9,673 nt of DNA. It comes from SLRI01 sp964393275. Lineage in GTDB: Bacteria; Pseudomonadota; Alphaproteobacteria; Geminicoccales; Geminicoccaceae. Positions within the stretch are counted from its first letter, which is position 1, and each line of letters begins with the position of its first letter. The translations under genes and the position numbers were made by a program. The stretch lies in assembly GCA_964393275.1 (NCBI GenBank), contig CAYMTA010000113.1, forward strand, positions 1 to 9,673. Direction: 5' to 3'. The notes beneath the pieces are model-generated. The model saw nothing but the letters and a program-made list of their open reading frames with translations, made no database searches and was not told the DNA's origin. This document shows, in pieces, positions 1 through 4,793 of the stretch.

Positions 1-236
1 TATGTGCGCGGTCGCCCCTGATCGACCCCTGCTCTCAGGCGAGCCGACCGCCCCGCGACGGCGCCGGCGGTCCCGGCCGGCGCCGTGCCGGGGCGAGGAA
101 ACAAGGCAGGGCCGCGAGGCCCACCTGCCCGGCCGATAGAGCACGACCGCCGCCCGCCCGAAACCCCCGATCGCACGCGCCCGGCGCCAATGACGATCAC
201 CAGGCGAACCCGCCGCCAGGGCGCCCGGGAGCCCCG
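1..236. other. No supportable gene; GC-rich flank
   Basis: I find no reading frame here with convincing third-position GC bias, start and ribosome binding site on either strand. One minus-strand frame begins with residues resembling a dinucleotide-binding start (VIVIGAG) but then dissolves into low-complexity Gly/Arg/Pro sequence and lacks a Shine-Dalgarno. The only structured element is the inverted repeat at 58-86, listed separately. Confidence 0.5.
58..86. repeat. Perfect 11-bp inverted repeat (hairpin)
   Basis: ACGGCGCCGGC at 58-68 is the exact reverse complement of GCCGGCGCCGT at 76-86, with a 7-base spacer. There is no T run on either side, so it is not an intrinsic terminator. The GGCGCCGGC core of the arm recurs in a second hairpin at 2339-2368. 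In 70% GC DNA some such hairpins occur by chance. Confidence 0.6.
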
Positions 237-743
237 TCAGGCGCCGTTCGGCTCGCCGGGTGCGATCACCCGTCCCGCCTCGGAATCGGCCGCTGTGGCG
301 GCCGCGATGGCGACGGTTTCGGCCGCCGGCCGCCCGTCGCAGATTTCGTCGACGGCGGTAGCGCAGTGATGAATGACCATCAGGGTGTCGGCCCGATCGA
401 GTTCGAGGCGGCGGATCAACACGCCGGCGACCGCGGCGAAGAACAGGCGCACCTGACGGCGAGGCAGCCCGTCAATCCTTGCCACCGCTGCCTGCCAGTC
501 CCTTATCGAAGTGTAGCGATTGCCGGAGCGCGCGGCCTTGCGCCGCTTGGCGGCCGACATGGCGAGGAACTCCGCATCCCACTCGCGCAGCACGTCTCGC
601 GCCCATTTCGGCGCTTGGCTCAACGGCACCTCGAAACGTCGGCCCGCGAGCCAGGCTTCGACCACCTTGCTCGCCAGCTTCTTCGCGCCCGGCGGTTTCC
701 TTTCGTCCATGCCGTCAGGATAGAGCCCCGGCGGGAACGCCAC
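237..743 (-). CDS. Hypothetical protein, basic, 168 aa
   Basis: I do not recognise a family. The protein has a Lys/Arg-rich N-terminal part (KPPGAKK near residue 16 and AAKRRKAARSG near 63) and a more hydrophobic stretch around residues 92-120 (RRQVRLFFAAVAGVLIRRLE). The C-terminal third is Ala-rich, with several Asp and Glu, and contains a His-His-Cys cluster (IHHCATAVDEICDG). It looks soluble and helical, and nucleic-acid binding is possible from the basic N-terminus, but that is a guess. The start is uncertain: GTG at 743 is the only start after an in-frame stop and gives 168 aa, with a weak GGA just upstream. ATG at 710 would give 157 aa but has no clear ribosome binding site. It lies downstream of and co-oriented with 1160-1894 but beyond that gene's terminator, so it probably has its own promoter in 744-900. 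Confidence 0.6.
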   Translation of the reverse strand: MAFPPGLYPDGMDERKPPGAKKLASKVVEAWLAGRRFEVPLSQAPKWARDVLREWDAEFLAMSAAKRRKAARSGNRYTSIRDWQAAVARIDGLPRRQVRLFFAAVAGVLIRRLELDRADTLMVIHHCATAVDEICDGRPAAETVAIAAATAADSEAGRVIAPGEPNGA

Positions 744-838
744 GATTCCGTAATCCGTTCATGGTAAATCCCGGCGCTCACCTTGGGCGTTAGCACCCCG
801 GCAACTATCCACAAAGAACCGCGCCCCTACAGGTAAGA

Positions 839-864
839 GATTCTGATTCTTGATTCTAGATTCC
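839..864 (+). repeat. Four short GATTCT/GATTCC repeats
   Basis: GATTCT occurs at 839-844, 845-850 and 852-857 and GATTCC at 859-864, giving start-to-start spacings of 6, 7 and 7 bases. The patch is markedly AT-richer than its surroundings. A further GATTCC is at 744-749. These could be short iterons, a regulator binding array upstream of 237-743, or a slipped-strand repeat. Confidence 0.6.
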
Positions 865-1080
865 AAGTGAGCTTGAGCCACCCTCGACGGACCCTTCCGG
901 CAAGTGATTGAAAAACAGAAGAAGCGGCCACCCGATCGGCAACCACCCGACGAACACCGAAAGTGCTGCTCAACCGTTTATGCACAGGCCGGCGGCCGCC
1001 CGGCCCGGCTTGGCCGCCGCCCGGCCGTCCTGGCCGGCCCGCAGCCGCCGGCACGGCGCCCGCGACGCATCACCGGCACG

Positions 1081-1109
1081 AAAAAAGGGCCGGCGCATGG
1101 CACCGGCCC
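1081..1109 (-). terminator. Intrinsic terminator of the 1160-1894 gene
   Basis: Read on the minus strand, a 9-bp GC-rich stem (GGGCCGGTG pairing with CGCCGGCCC, one G-U) with a CCATG loop is followed directly by six T. It begins about 50 bases after the stop codon at 1160, so it ends that transcript and separates it from the gene at 237-743. Confidence 0.85.
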
Positions 1110-1159
1110 GAGCTTCCCCGATGGGCCGGCGACGCTGCCAGCCGGCCCGGAGGGTCGAT

Positions 1160-1894
1160 CTATGCGGCGGCGGGCCGCCCCGGCGGCCCGCGGTTCGTCC
1201 AGCGGGCAATGAAGAGATCGGCCGGCAGCAGCAGCGCCTCGAGCAGCCCGTCCAGCTCCAGCCGGCCGCGCCGTTCCAGCGCCGCGAGGATCACCATCGC
1301 GCGCCGCGGCGGCTCCGCCAGACCGGCGAGGCCGAGCCAGCCCATGACGCCCTTCAGCCGCCGGCTGACCCGGTTCATGGGCGCGTGCTCGTGCCGGTAC
1401 TTCTCGGGCTTCCGCGGCTGCTCGCCGCGCAGCTCGCTCTCTGCCCGGGTGGCTTCCCGGTCGGCCTCGTTGAGCAGGGCGATGCGCCAGTCGAGCGCGG
1501 CGAGCCGCTCCGCGGCCACGTCCGGCCCGGCCGGCCCGCCCTGCTCGCGCAGGAACTCGTTGAGCACGCGCCGGTTGCCGCCCACCGAGCCCATCCAGAC
1601 CGCCAGCCGGAGCTTGCGCGAGGCCCACACCATGCCCTTGAAGATCACCCGGCCGTCCTTGCCCCGGACGAGATAGGCGTCGAGCATCGCCGCGAAGGCC
1701 GGCCAGTCGGCCGCGCCGATCCCCGCCACCTCCTGCACCGCCGCCAAGTCGATCCAGAAGAAGTCGCCGCGATGGGTTCCCGCGTAGTCCCAGAGCCGCT
1801 TGAGCGCCCGCTGCCAGCGCAGGCCGAGCAGCATCCACCGCCCCCACAGCTTCGGCGGCAGCGCCGGCGGGTCCGGCTCGCGCCGCCGCCTCAT
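1160..1894 (-). CDS. Hypothetical protein, 244 aa, possibly DNA-associated
   Basis: The reading frame has strong G/C third-position bias and a Trp-rich N-terminal half (RLWDYAGTHRGDFFWIDLAA at about 34-53, then a DGRVIFKGMVWASRKLRL segment), followed by a charged helical middle. The C-terminal half is basic (RKPEKYRHEHAPMNRVSRRLKG at about 160-181), followed by a Leu-rich helix pair. No signal peptide is present. I cannot assign a family. The N-terminal half has the feel of winged-helix domains found in phage replication proteins, which is a weak impression only. The ATG at 1894 is preceded by a modest purine stretch. The gene is a single-gene unit with an extended -10 element upstream and a strong terminator downstream. 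Its position beside the origin-like gap makes a replication role worth testing. Confidence 0.7.
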   Translation of the reverse strand: MRRRREPDPPALPPKLWGRWMLLGLRWQRALKRLWDYAGTHRGDFFWIDLAAVQEVAGIGAADWPAFAAMLDAYLVRGKDGRVIFKGMVWASRKLRLAVWMGSVGGNRRVLNEFLREQGGPAGPDVAAERLAALDWRIALLNEADREATRAESELRGEQPRKPEKYRHEHAPMNRVSRRLKGVMGWLGLAGLAEPPRRAMVILAALERRGRLELDGLLEALLLPADLFIARWTNRGPPGRPAAA

Positions 1895-1923
1895 CCCCGT
1901 TCACCCAGCGGTGGGGCGCGGTC

Positions 1924-1939
1924 GCAGGCGATTATCGCA
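1924..1939 (-). promoter_or_regulatory. Extended -10 promoter with overlapping palindrome
   Basis: On the minus strand the sequence TGCGATAAT (1931-1939) matches an extended -10 element (TGnTATAAT with one change). Transcription would start near 1924, about 30 bases before the ATG at 1894. No good -35 is seen, which is typical for extended -10 promoters. An 11-base palindrome, GCGATTATCGC (1928-1938), covers the -10 and could be an operator. Confidence 0.5.
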
Positions 1940-1998
1940 AAGGAGGGCTTGAGATTCGGCCAGCCACGGCCGATTCTACGCATGTCGTCGTTGTTTCG

Positions 1999-2020
1999 GT
2001 TGAACATGCCACGTTGAACA
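1999..2020. repeat. Direct repeat GTTGAACA, two copies
   Basis: GTTGAACA occurs at 1999-2006 and again at 2013-2020, a period of 14 bases, in the non-coding region upstream of the 1160-1894 gene. A pair of direct 8-mers in intergenic DNA suggests a regulator site, but the period is not an exact number of helical turns and chance is possible. Confidence 0.4.
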
Positions 2021-2115
2021 GAGCACGAGACGCAGCCGGCCGCACCTACGGCCGTGGATTGGAACGATCGGACTACACGAAGCGGCGCTCCTCCCCGGGG
2101 CGTCGCTTCTTCTTT
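2020..2115 (+). ncRNA. Candidate small RNA ending in an intrinsic terminator
   Basis: No plus-strand gene lies upstream of the terminator at 2079-2115, so a transcript ending there would be non-coding. The preceding sequence has a 6-bp hairpin (CGGCCG at 2037-2042 and 2049-2054). The terminator loop region contains CTCCTCCCC, resembling the anti-Shine-Dalgarno loops of some alphaproteobacterial small RNAs (CcsR/alpha-r14 type). The promoter is weak: TTGTTT at 1991 and TTGAAC at 2014 with 17-base spacing. The 5' end is a guess. Confidence 0.3.
2079..2115 (+). terminator. Stem-loop with T-rich tail, plus strand
   Basis: Bases 2079-2109 fold into a stem of up to 13 bp (two G-U pairs) with a short C-rich loop, followed by TTCTTT at 2110-2115. 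The outer six pairs (GAAGCG with CGCTTC) are perfect. On the minus strand there is no T run after the stem. Confidence 0.6.
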
Positions 2116-2198
2116 GGTCCGAGCGTGATCCGAAGCCGGCGCGCGCCGGCGCTTCCTCTAGGCGCTTGGCGCCCGCTTTTCTGATTGTCGCCACCGGC

Positions 2199-2312
2199 TC
2201 AGGTCCGGCGCCGGAAGGCGTGGATAACGGCCCGAAGCCGCGGCACCCAGATCGCCAGCATGAGGACGGCATAGACCCCGAGCGCCAGGGCGAAGCCCTC
2301 GAGCACCGTCAC
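2199..2312 (-). CDS. Small single-pass membrane protein, 37 aa
   Basis: A GTG start at 2312 is preceded by GGAG with 8-base spacing. The predicted peptide has a short N-terminus, one hydrophobic segment at about residues 7-23 (FALALGVYAVLMLAIWV) and a strongly basic tail (residues 25-37, ending HAFRRRT), which would keep the C-terminus in the cytoplasm by the positive-inside rule. The hydrophobic segment and third-position GC support real coding. Function is unknown; small holin-like or regulatory membrane peptides of mobile elements are possible analogues. It is divergent from 2417-2704 with a strong hairpin between the two. The high GC content makes spurious frames common, so confidence is moderate. 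Confidence 0.5.
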   Translation of the reverse strand: MTVLEGFALALGVYAVLMLAIWVPRLRAVIHAFRRRT

Positions 2313-2338
2313 GACCGCCGCTCCGGCCCGGCCGCACG

Positions 2339-2368
2339 GGCGGCGCCGGCCCTGACGCCGGCGCCGCC
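2339..2368. repeat. Perfect 12-bp inverted repeat between divergent genes
   Basis: GGCGGCGCCGGC at 2339-2350 pairs exactly with GCCGGCGCCGCC at 2357-2368 across a 6-base spacer. No T run follows. It lies between the divergent starts at 2312 and 2417 and shares its GGCGCCGGC core with the hairpin at 58-86. Confidence 0.6.
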
Positions 2369-2416
2369 GCGGCCTACGACAGGAACTGCACAGAACCTAT
2401 CGAAGAGGGAGCGCCG

Positions 2417-2704
2417 ATGCCCATCAACGACGACGACGTGATTCAGATTGCCGCCGACGTGGCGGCGCTGCGCTTCCTCGTCACCGAGCTTCTGGCCGCG
2501 CGGTTCGAGAGCTTCCCCGACCCCGCGGCCGAGGCCGCCGCCTTCTACGATCGCACCGCCGACCAGCCGCGATTCCTGGATGGCCATCCGCCTAGCCCTG
2601 CCGAGGATCTGCTGCTGGAGCGGGCGCGGGAGACGGTCCGACGGGTCGCGCAGGACGCCCATCTTCTGGTGGCTCGCGCCCGGGGCCGATCCCGGCCCGG
2701 CTGA
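2417..2704 (+). CDS. Small acidic helical protein, 95 aa
   Basis: The ATG at 2417 has a clear ribosome binding site (GAGGGAG, about 6 bases upstream). The sequence is acidic at the N-terminus (INDDDV) and then forms an amphipathic helix (ALRFLVTELLAARF), a short Phe/Pro/Asp link and a longer charged helical region (residues 63-83). The last dozen residues (ARARGRSRPG) look less constrained. Its opening pattern, an ALxxxVxELL helix followed by a Pro-Asp-Pro turn, resembles that of the minus-strand protein at 4438-4713, so the two may belong to one small helical family, though the similarity is slight. No function can be assigned. The 3' end overlaps a possible minus-strand ORF (2592-2819). Confidence 0.65.
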   Translation: MPINDDDVIQIAADVAALRFLVTELLAARFESFPDPAAEAAAFYDRTADQPRFLDGHPPSPAEDLLLERARETVRRVAQDAHLLVARARGRSRPG

Positions 2705-2819
2705 GCACGCCCACCCGCTCCGCCCGGAGCGCCGCCGCCCGCTCCGTATCCGCCCGCCACGCTTCCAGCGCCATCACGCGCCGCAGCAGCTCGTCGAGGA
2801 ACGGATCGCCCGCGCCCAT
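2592..2819 (-). CDS. Possible small helical protein, 75 aa
   Basis: From ATG at 2819 the first 45 or so codons have almost pure G/C third positions and encode a convincing charged helix (FLDELLRRVMALEAWRADTE at about residues 7-26). After about position 2675 the codon pattern degrades and the sequence becomes Pro/Ala/Gly-rich, as expected where it reads through the opposite-strand gene 2417-2704. Either the two genes converge with a tail overlap of about 113 bases, or this frame is partly spurious. The ribosome binding site is weak. Function unknown. Confidence 0.4.
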   Translation of the reverse strand: MGAGDPFLDELLRRVMALEAWRADTERAAALRAERVGVLSRAGIGPGREPPEDGRPARPVGPSPAPAPAADPRQG

Positions 2820-2867
2820 CAGACCCGCCCCGTCATGGTTAACGCCCCGGCCCCGCCGGCTATGCCC

Positions 2868-2883
2868 GGCGCCGATCGGCGCC
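2868..2883. repeat. Perfect 16-bp palindrome
   Basis: GGCGCCGATCGGCGCC is its own reverse complement. It lies about 55 bases upstream of the start of 2939-3286 and could be an operator for that gene, or a chance GC-rich palindrome. Confidence 0.4.
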
Positions 2884-2938
2884 CCGCGCCGCCCCGCGAT
2901 GCGGTTTCCTGCTCCGACCACCATGCGAGGGCAGAGCG

Positions 2939-3286
2939 ATGCTCGATAGGATCTCCGGCTGGATTGTCGATCCTCCGCGACCGGTGAGAACAAGCCTCTG
3001 GGCTACCGGCATCTGCACCGCCTTCGGCGCCGTGGTGAGCCTGCCCTATCTGCTCGGCGAGCTTCAACGAGCCCGGCGTCCGTTCGGCGTGCTCATCGAC
3101 TACGCTGCATGGCTGCTTTCCGGCGCGACGGCCGTCTTCGTGCTCCTGTTGGCAGCCTTCGCCGTCGACCAACTGATCGAAGGTCGCGCGAGGCGCGACG
3201 CCGCCGCACGGCTCGAAGCCAAGCGCGCCCGCGATGCGGCCGAGAGGGCGGCGAGGCTGGCCGAGCTGGCCCGACGACTCGGGTGA
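2939..3286 (+). CDS. Two-helix inner membrane protein with charged tail
   Basis: This 115-residue protein has two predicted membrane segments: about residues 19-41 (LWATGICTAFGAVVSLPYLL) and 51-77 (from VLIDYAAWLLSGATAVFVLL onward). They are joined by a short basic loop (QRARRP). After the second segment comes a highly charged Arg/Ala/Glu helix (residues 81-115), probably a coiled coil in the cytoplasm. The ATG at 2939 follows GAGGG about 9 bases upstream. The family is not recognised. In a prophage, a small two-helix membrane protein could be a holin, a superinfection-exclusion protein or a membrane-anchored immunity component; the long charged tail argues against a simple holin. It converges on the regulator gene 3292-3543, with the two stop codons only 5 bases apart. 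Confidence 0.75.
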   Translation: MLDRISGWIVDPPRPVRTSLWATGICTAFGAVVSLPYLLGELQRARRPFGVLIDYAAWLLSGATAVFVLLLAAFAVDQLIEGRARRDAAARLEAKRARDAAERAARLAELARRLG

Positions 3287-3291
3287 GATCC

Positions 3292-3543
3292 TCACGCGAC
3301 CGGCTCCGGCTGGCGATTCGCGCGCACCGCGGCGCGCTCTATCTGCGGCATGAGCTCATGCAGCCGGAGATCCGTGGCGACCTCATCGACCGCGAGAAGG
3401 TACTGGCCGGGTATCCTTCCCCGCCGGCGCCAGTTGTACACGTCATCGCGGGAGACCACGGCAAAGCGGTGTGTGCGCGTCACCGCCCGGGCAAACGCTT
3501 CGGGTCCGCCAGCCGCCTTCACGAGTTGAGCCACGGGGTTCAT
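3292..3543 (-). CDS. Cro/YdaS-like helix-turn-helix regulator
   Basis: This 83-residue DNA-binding protein resembles the YdaS/Cro-type small repressors. It has an AQLVKAAGGPEAFARAVT opening (about 5-22), a recognition-helix region SRDDVYNWRRRGRIPGQY (about 31-48), then a short helical C-terminus. Asn-Trp-Arg-Arg-Arg-Gly-Arg-Ile-Pro is the typical end of the helix-turn-helix in that group. ATG at 3543 is chosen over an upstream in-frame start because the extra 59 residues would cross the promoter region and look non-coding. The gene is divergent from the second regulator at 3657, the classic arrangement of a phage lysogeny switch. A -10 element lies only 6 bases upstream, so the transcript may be leaderless. 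Which of the two regulators is the maintenance repressor and which the Cro analogue cannot be told from sequence. Confidence 0.75.
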   Translation of the reverse strand: MNPVAQLVKAAGGPEAFARAVTRTHRFAVVSRDDVYNWRRRGRIPGQYLLAVDEVATDLRLHELMPQIERAAVRANRQPEPVA

Positions 3544-3549
3544 TTCGTC

Positions 3550-3579
3550 AGTATTCGTCGATTTGACGGAGCTTTCAAG
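3550..3579 (-). promoter_or_regulatory. Promoter of the 3292-3543 regulator, operator in spacer
   Basis: On the minus strand, TTGAAA (3574-3579) is followed by exactly 17 bases and then AATACT (3551-3556), a 4/6 match to the -10 consensus. The spacer contains an imperfect palindrome (3555-3569) that matches the operator at 4020-4038 in 12 of 15 positions. The start point would fall at or next to the ATG at 3543. Confidence 0.6.
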
Positions 3580-3622
3580 CCCTCTGATCCGTCGAGCCGA
3601 CTGGTGCGACTTCGCGCTGCAC

Positions 3623-3637
3623 CGGTCAAAATGACGA
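3623..3637. promoter_or_regulatory. Third operator copy near the second regulator
   Basis: CGGTCAAAATGACGA matches the core of the 4020-4038 operator in 12 of 15 positions, keeping the GTCA and TGAC half-sites. It lies 20 bases before the start chosen for 3657-3914, where bound protein would block that gene's transcription or translation. Confidence 0.55.
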
Positions 3638-3656
3638 AATGGAAAGCGCCTCCGCC

Positions 3657-3914
3657 ATGAGAATGCACTTCGGTCGCCGCCTGCGCCGCGCCCGAATTCT
3701 TGCCGGCTACGAGACGGCACGAGAATATGCCGCCGCCCTGGCCGTCGATGAAAAGACCTATGGCAACTATGAACTAGGCAAACGCATTCCCGAGCTTCCC
3801 GTTCTCAATCGCATATGCGCCAGCCTCGATTTGACTTCCGACTATCTCCTCTTTGGAAACCCGCGCGGGCTCTCCGTCCAGACTTATCGGTTGCTGGAAA
3901 ACCACGCCGCCTAA
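3657..3914 (+). CDS. XRE-family helix-turn-helix repressor, 85 aa
   Basis: A single XRE/Cro-CI helix-turn-helix domain fills the protein. FGRRLRRARILAGYETAREY begins the fold, the recognition helix follows around DEKTYGNYELGKRIP (about 31-45), and the ending LDLTSDYLLFG (about 57-67) is characteristic of the family. There is no C-terminal peptidase domain, so it cannot be inactivated by RecA-stimulated self-cleavage as LexA or lambda CI are. ATG at 3657 is preferred because GGAAAG sits 10 bases upstream; ATG at 3639 (91 aa) lacks a ribosome binding site and overlaps an operator, and ATG at 3663 is also possible. The gene is noticeably less GC-rich than its neighbours. It is divergent from 3292-3543 and upstream of the operator-bearing promoter at 4013. 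Confidence 0.85.
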   Translation: MRMHFGRRLRRARILAGYETAREYAAALAVDEKTYGNYELGKRIPELPVLNRICASLDLTSDYLLFGNPRGLSVQTYRLLENHAA

Positions 3915-3989
3915 GTCGTCCTCTCTTGAGGCTGGCTCGATAGTCGCTGCCCGGTCTGACGTACTCCGTAGTCCCGCAATTTCGTGAGT

Positions 3990-4004
3990 TCGACGAATCG
4001 ACGG
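3990..4004. promoter_or_regulatory. Weak additional operator upstream of the main promoter
   Basis: TCGACGAATCGACGG matches the 4020-4038 operator core in 11 of 15 positions, just upstream of the -35 at 4013. A second repressor site about 32 bp (three helical turns) from the strong one would allow cooperative binding. The match is weak enough to be chance. Confidence 0.3.
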
Positions 4005-4012
4005 CTCCCGTG

Positions 4013-4042
4013 TTGACATATCCGTCAAATTGACGGATCAAT
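4013..4042 (+). promoter_or_regulatory. Main rightward promoter with perfect 19-bp operator
   Basis: TTGACA at 4013-4018 is a perfect -35. The -10 is poorer: GATCAA at 4036 (17-base spacing) or ATCAAT at 4037 (18). Between them lies ATCCGTCAAATTGACGGAT (4020-4038), a perfect inverted repeat about a central base. A repressor bound there would cover the whole spacer. Transcription would start near 4048, about 20 bases before the ATG at 4069. Confidence 0.75.
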
Positions 4043-4068
4043 ATCGACAAGCACCGGGAGCCGCCGCC

Positions 4069-4299
4069 ATGACCGACACGCCCATCACCCCCGACCTGGA
4101 CCGCGCCGAGGAGCTGGCGCCCTGGCCGGTCGGTGGCTCGCTCTGCACTTACCGCGAGTATCTGCGCGAGCTCGCCCCCTTCGACCTCGCCGAGATCGAC
4201 GCCGAGCTCGACGCCTATTTCGGCACCGAGGGCGACGCCAGCCCGACAGAAATCGACCTCGACGAGCACTCCGATACGCTGCCGGAGCCCGGCCGGTGA
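4069..4299 (+). CDS. Small acidic protein, 76 aa
   Basis: First gene downstream of the operator-controlled promoter. ATG at 4069 is preceded by GGGAG with 8-base spacing; a TTG upstream lies inside the promoter and is rejected. The product is strongly acidic, with an EYLRELAPFDLAEIDAELDA helix around residues 44-63 and an Asp/Glu/Pro tail (residues 67-76). No family is recognised. Very small acidic early proteins of phages often act as inhibitors or DNA mimics of host proteins, but nothing specific supports that here. Its TGA overlaps the GTG of the next frame (GTGA). Confidence 0.65.
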   Translation: MTDTPITPDLDRAEELAPWPVGGSLCTYREYLRELAPFDLAEIDAELDAYFGTEGDASPTEIDLDEHSDTLPEPGR

Positions 4300-4625
4300 G
4301 CGCCGGCCGGCTGACGGCCGCGGAGGTCAAGGAGGCCTATTCTCTGGGCTTCATGCGCGTCTCCGACTATCGCCGCTGGGTGGCGGCCGGGCGCCAGCCG
4401 CCGCGCGGCATCGACGCCCTTCTCGCCCGGCCGGCGGCTACCCCGACGCCGCCTCCATGGCGGCCGAGCTCATGGCGTGGAGCACATCGCCGAATGCTCG
4501 CGTGGCTTCGAGATCGCCTGCCGTGCGCTGATCGAGCAGCAATGCGCCGGTCAGCTCGAGCTGGCCCGCCACGAAGTCCCGATGCAGCTCGCGGGCCCGG
4601 CGCACCGGATCGGGAGCGGCCCTGA
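4296..4625 (+). pseudogene. Truncated excisionase-like ORF, 3' part read through
   Basis: From the GTG at 4296, which overlaps the previous stop as GTGA, the first 45 or so residues have normal codon bias and resemble the N-terminus of the excisionase-like protein at 8162-8437. Shared features include MSxGR, EV, AY, a Leu and Phe, an Asp and a final AGxxPR. After about 4437 the frame loses its G/C third positions and becomes Pro/Arg/Ser-rich, because it is reading antisense to the gene at 4438-4713. The change occurs just where that gene's stop codon lies. Either the original gene was truncated when the 4438-4826 segment arrived, or a short protein of up to 109 aa with an unconstrained tail is still made. 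Confidence 0.5.
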
Positions 4626-4713
4626 CATGCGCGCGCAACAGCTCGGCGACGATCGCCTCGAGCGCCAGGCATCGGCCGAGAAGCTCGGGCGTGGTGATCG
4701 GGCGGTCCGTCAT
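4438..4713 (-). CDS. Small helical protein in reverse orientation, 91 aa
   Basis: A well-supported gene opposite to the surrounding operon. ATG at 4713 has a good ribosome binding site (AGAGGAA, about 8 bases upstream) and the codons keep strong third-position GC. The product is all helical: LLGRCLALEAIVAELLRAHV (residues 11-30), then PDPVRRARELHRDFV, then a second helix pair ending AMSSAAMEAASG. There is no membrane segment and no known motif. A promoter is plausible at TTGACC (4773-4778) with TCTCTT 17 bases on (4750-4755). A reversed single gene with its own control inside a phage operon is the pattern of a moron, a cargo gene expressed in the lysogen. Confidence 0.7.
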   Translation of the reverse strand: MTDRPITTPELLGRCLALEAIVAELLRAHVRAAPDPVRRARELHRDFVAGQLELTGALLLDQRTAGDLEATRAFGDVLHAMSSAAMEAASG

Positions 4714-4721
4714 TACGAGGT

Positions 4722-4759
4722 TTCCTCTCTTGGGTTGGTGACACTCTCCAAGAGAGGAA
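4722..4759 (-). promoter_or_regulatory. 12-bp inverted repeat controlling the 4438-4713 gene
   Basis: TTCCTCTCTTGG (4722-4733) is the exact reverse complement of CCAAGAGAGGAA (4748-4759), with a 14-base spacer. The left arm contains the Shine-Dalgarno of the minus-strand gene. The right arm overlaps its proposed -10. It may be a protein operator spanning the start site. If transcription begins farther upstream, it would instead form an RNA hairpin hiding the ribosome binding site. Confidence 0.65.
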
Positions 4760-4764
4760 CGGAG

Positions 4765-4793
4765 GGGCCGGGGGTCAACGCGATCCCCGGCCC
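4765..4793. repeat. 9-bp GC hairpin upstream of the nuclease gene
   Basis: GGGCCGGGG (4765-4773) pairs with CCCCGGCCC (4785-4793) around an 11-base loop. No T run follows, so it is not a terminator; as RNA it would be a stable 5' leader structure 33 bases before the nuclease start. Confidence 0.5.

Larger units (their letters stand above)
744..1159. other. Intergenic region, candidate replication origin
   Basis: This 416-base gap separates two minus-strand genes. It contains a near-consensus DnaA box (CTATCCACA, 805-813, one mismatch), a full-consensus DnaA box (TTATGCACA, 978-986, fitting TTATNCACA), and between them a relatively AT-rich patch with four GATTC-type repeats. Its right part (about 990-1060) is extremely GC-rich and repetitive, and it ends with the terminator of the 1160-1894 gene. 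DnaA boxes plus short repeats plus an AT-rich patch is the general plan of bacterial origins, but no recognised Rep gene confirms it. It could equally be only the promoter region of 237-743. Confidence 0.35.

Noticed and set aside
1..236. A second copy of the tRNA-Lys 3' end marking the far attachment site
   Set aside because: I looked for the GACTCGAACC-type tRNA segment outside 9601-9673 and saw none, so the other boundary of the element is not in this window.
978..1904. 308-aa minus-strand reading frame
   Set aside because: It overlaps the better 1160-1894 frame, is extremely Gly/Ala/Arg-rich without structure, and runs through the terminator at 1081-1109.
908..2017. 369-aa plus-strand reading frame
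   Set aside because: It is antisense to 1160-1894, has low-complexity Pro/Arg/His sequence and no ribosome binding site; a GC-rich shadow.
2220..2229. DnaA-box-like TTATCCACG on the minus strand
   Set aside because: It falls inside the coding frame of the 37-aa peptide, has one mismatch and is isolated from the other boxes.
2819..3295. 158-aa minus-strand frame opposite the membrane protein
   Set aside because: Poor third-position bias and no start signal; it lies antisense to a protein with clear membrane segments.
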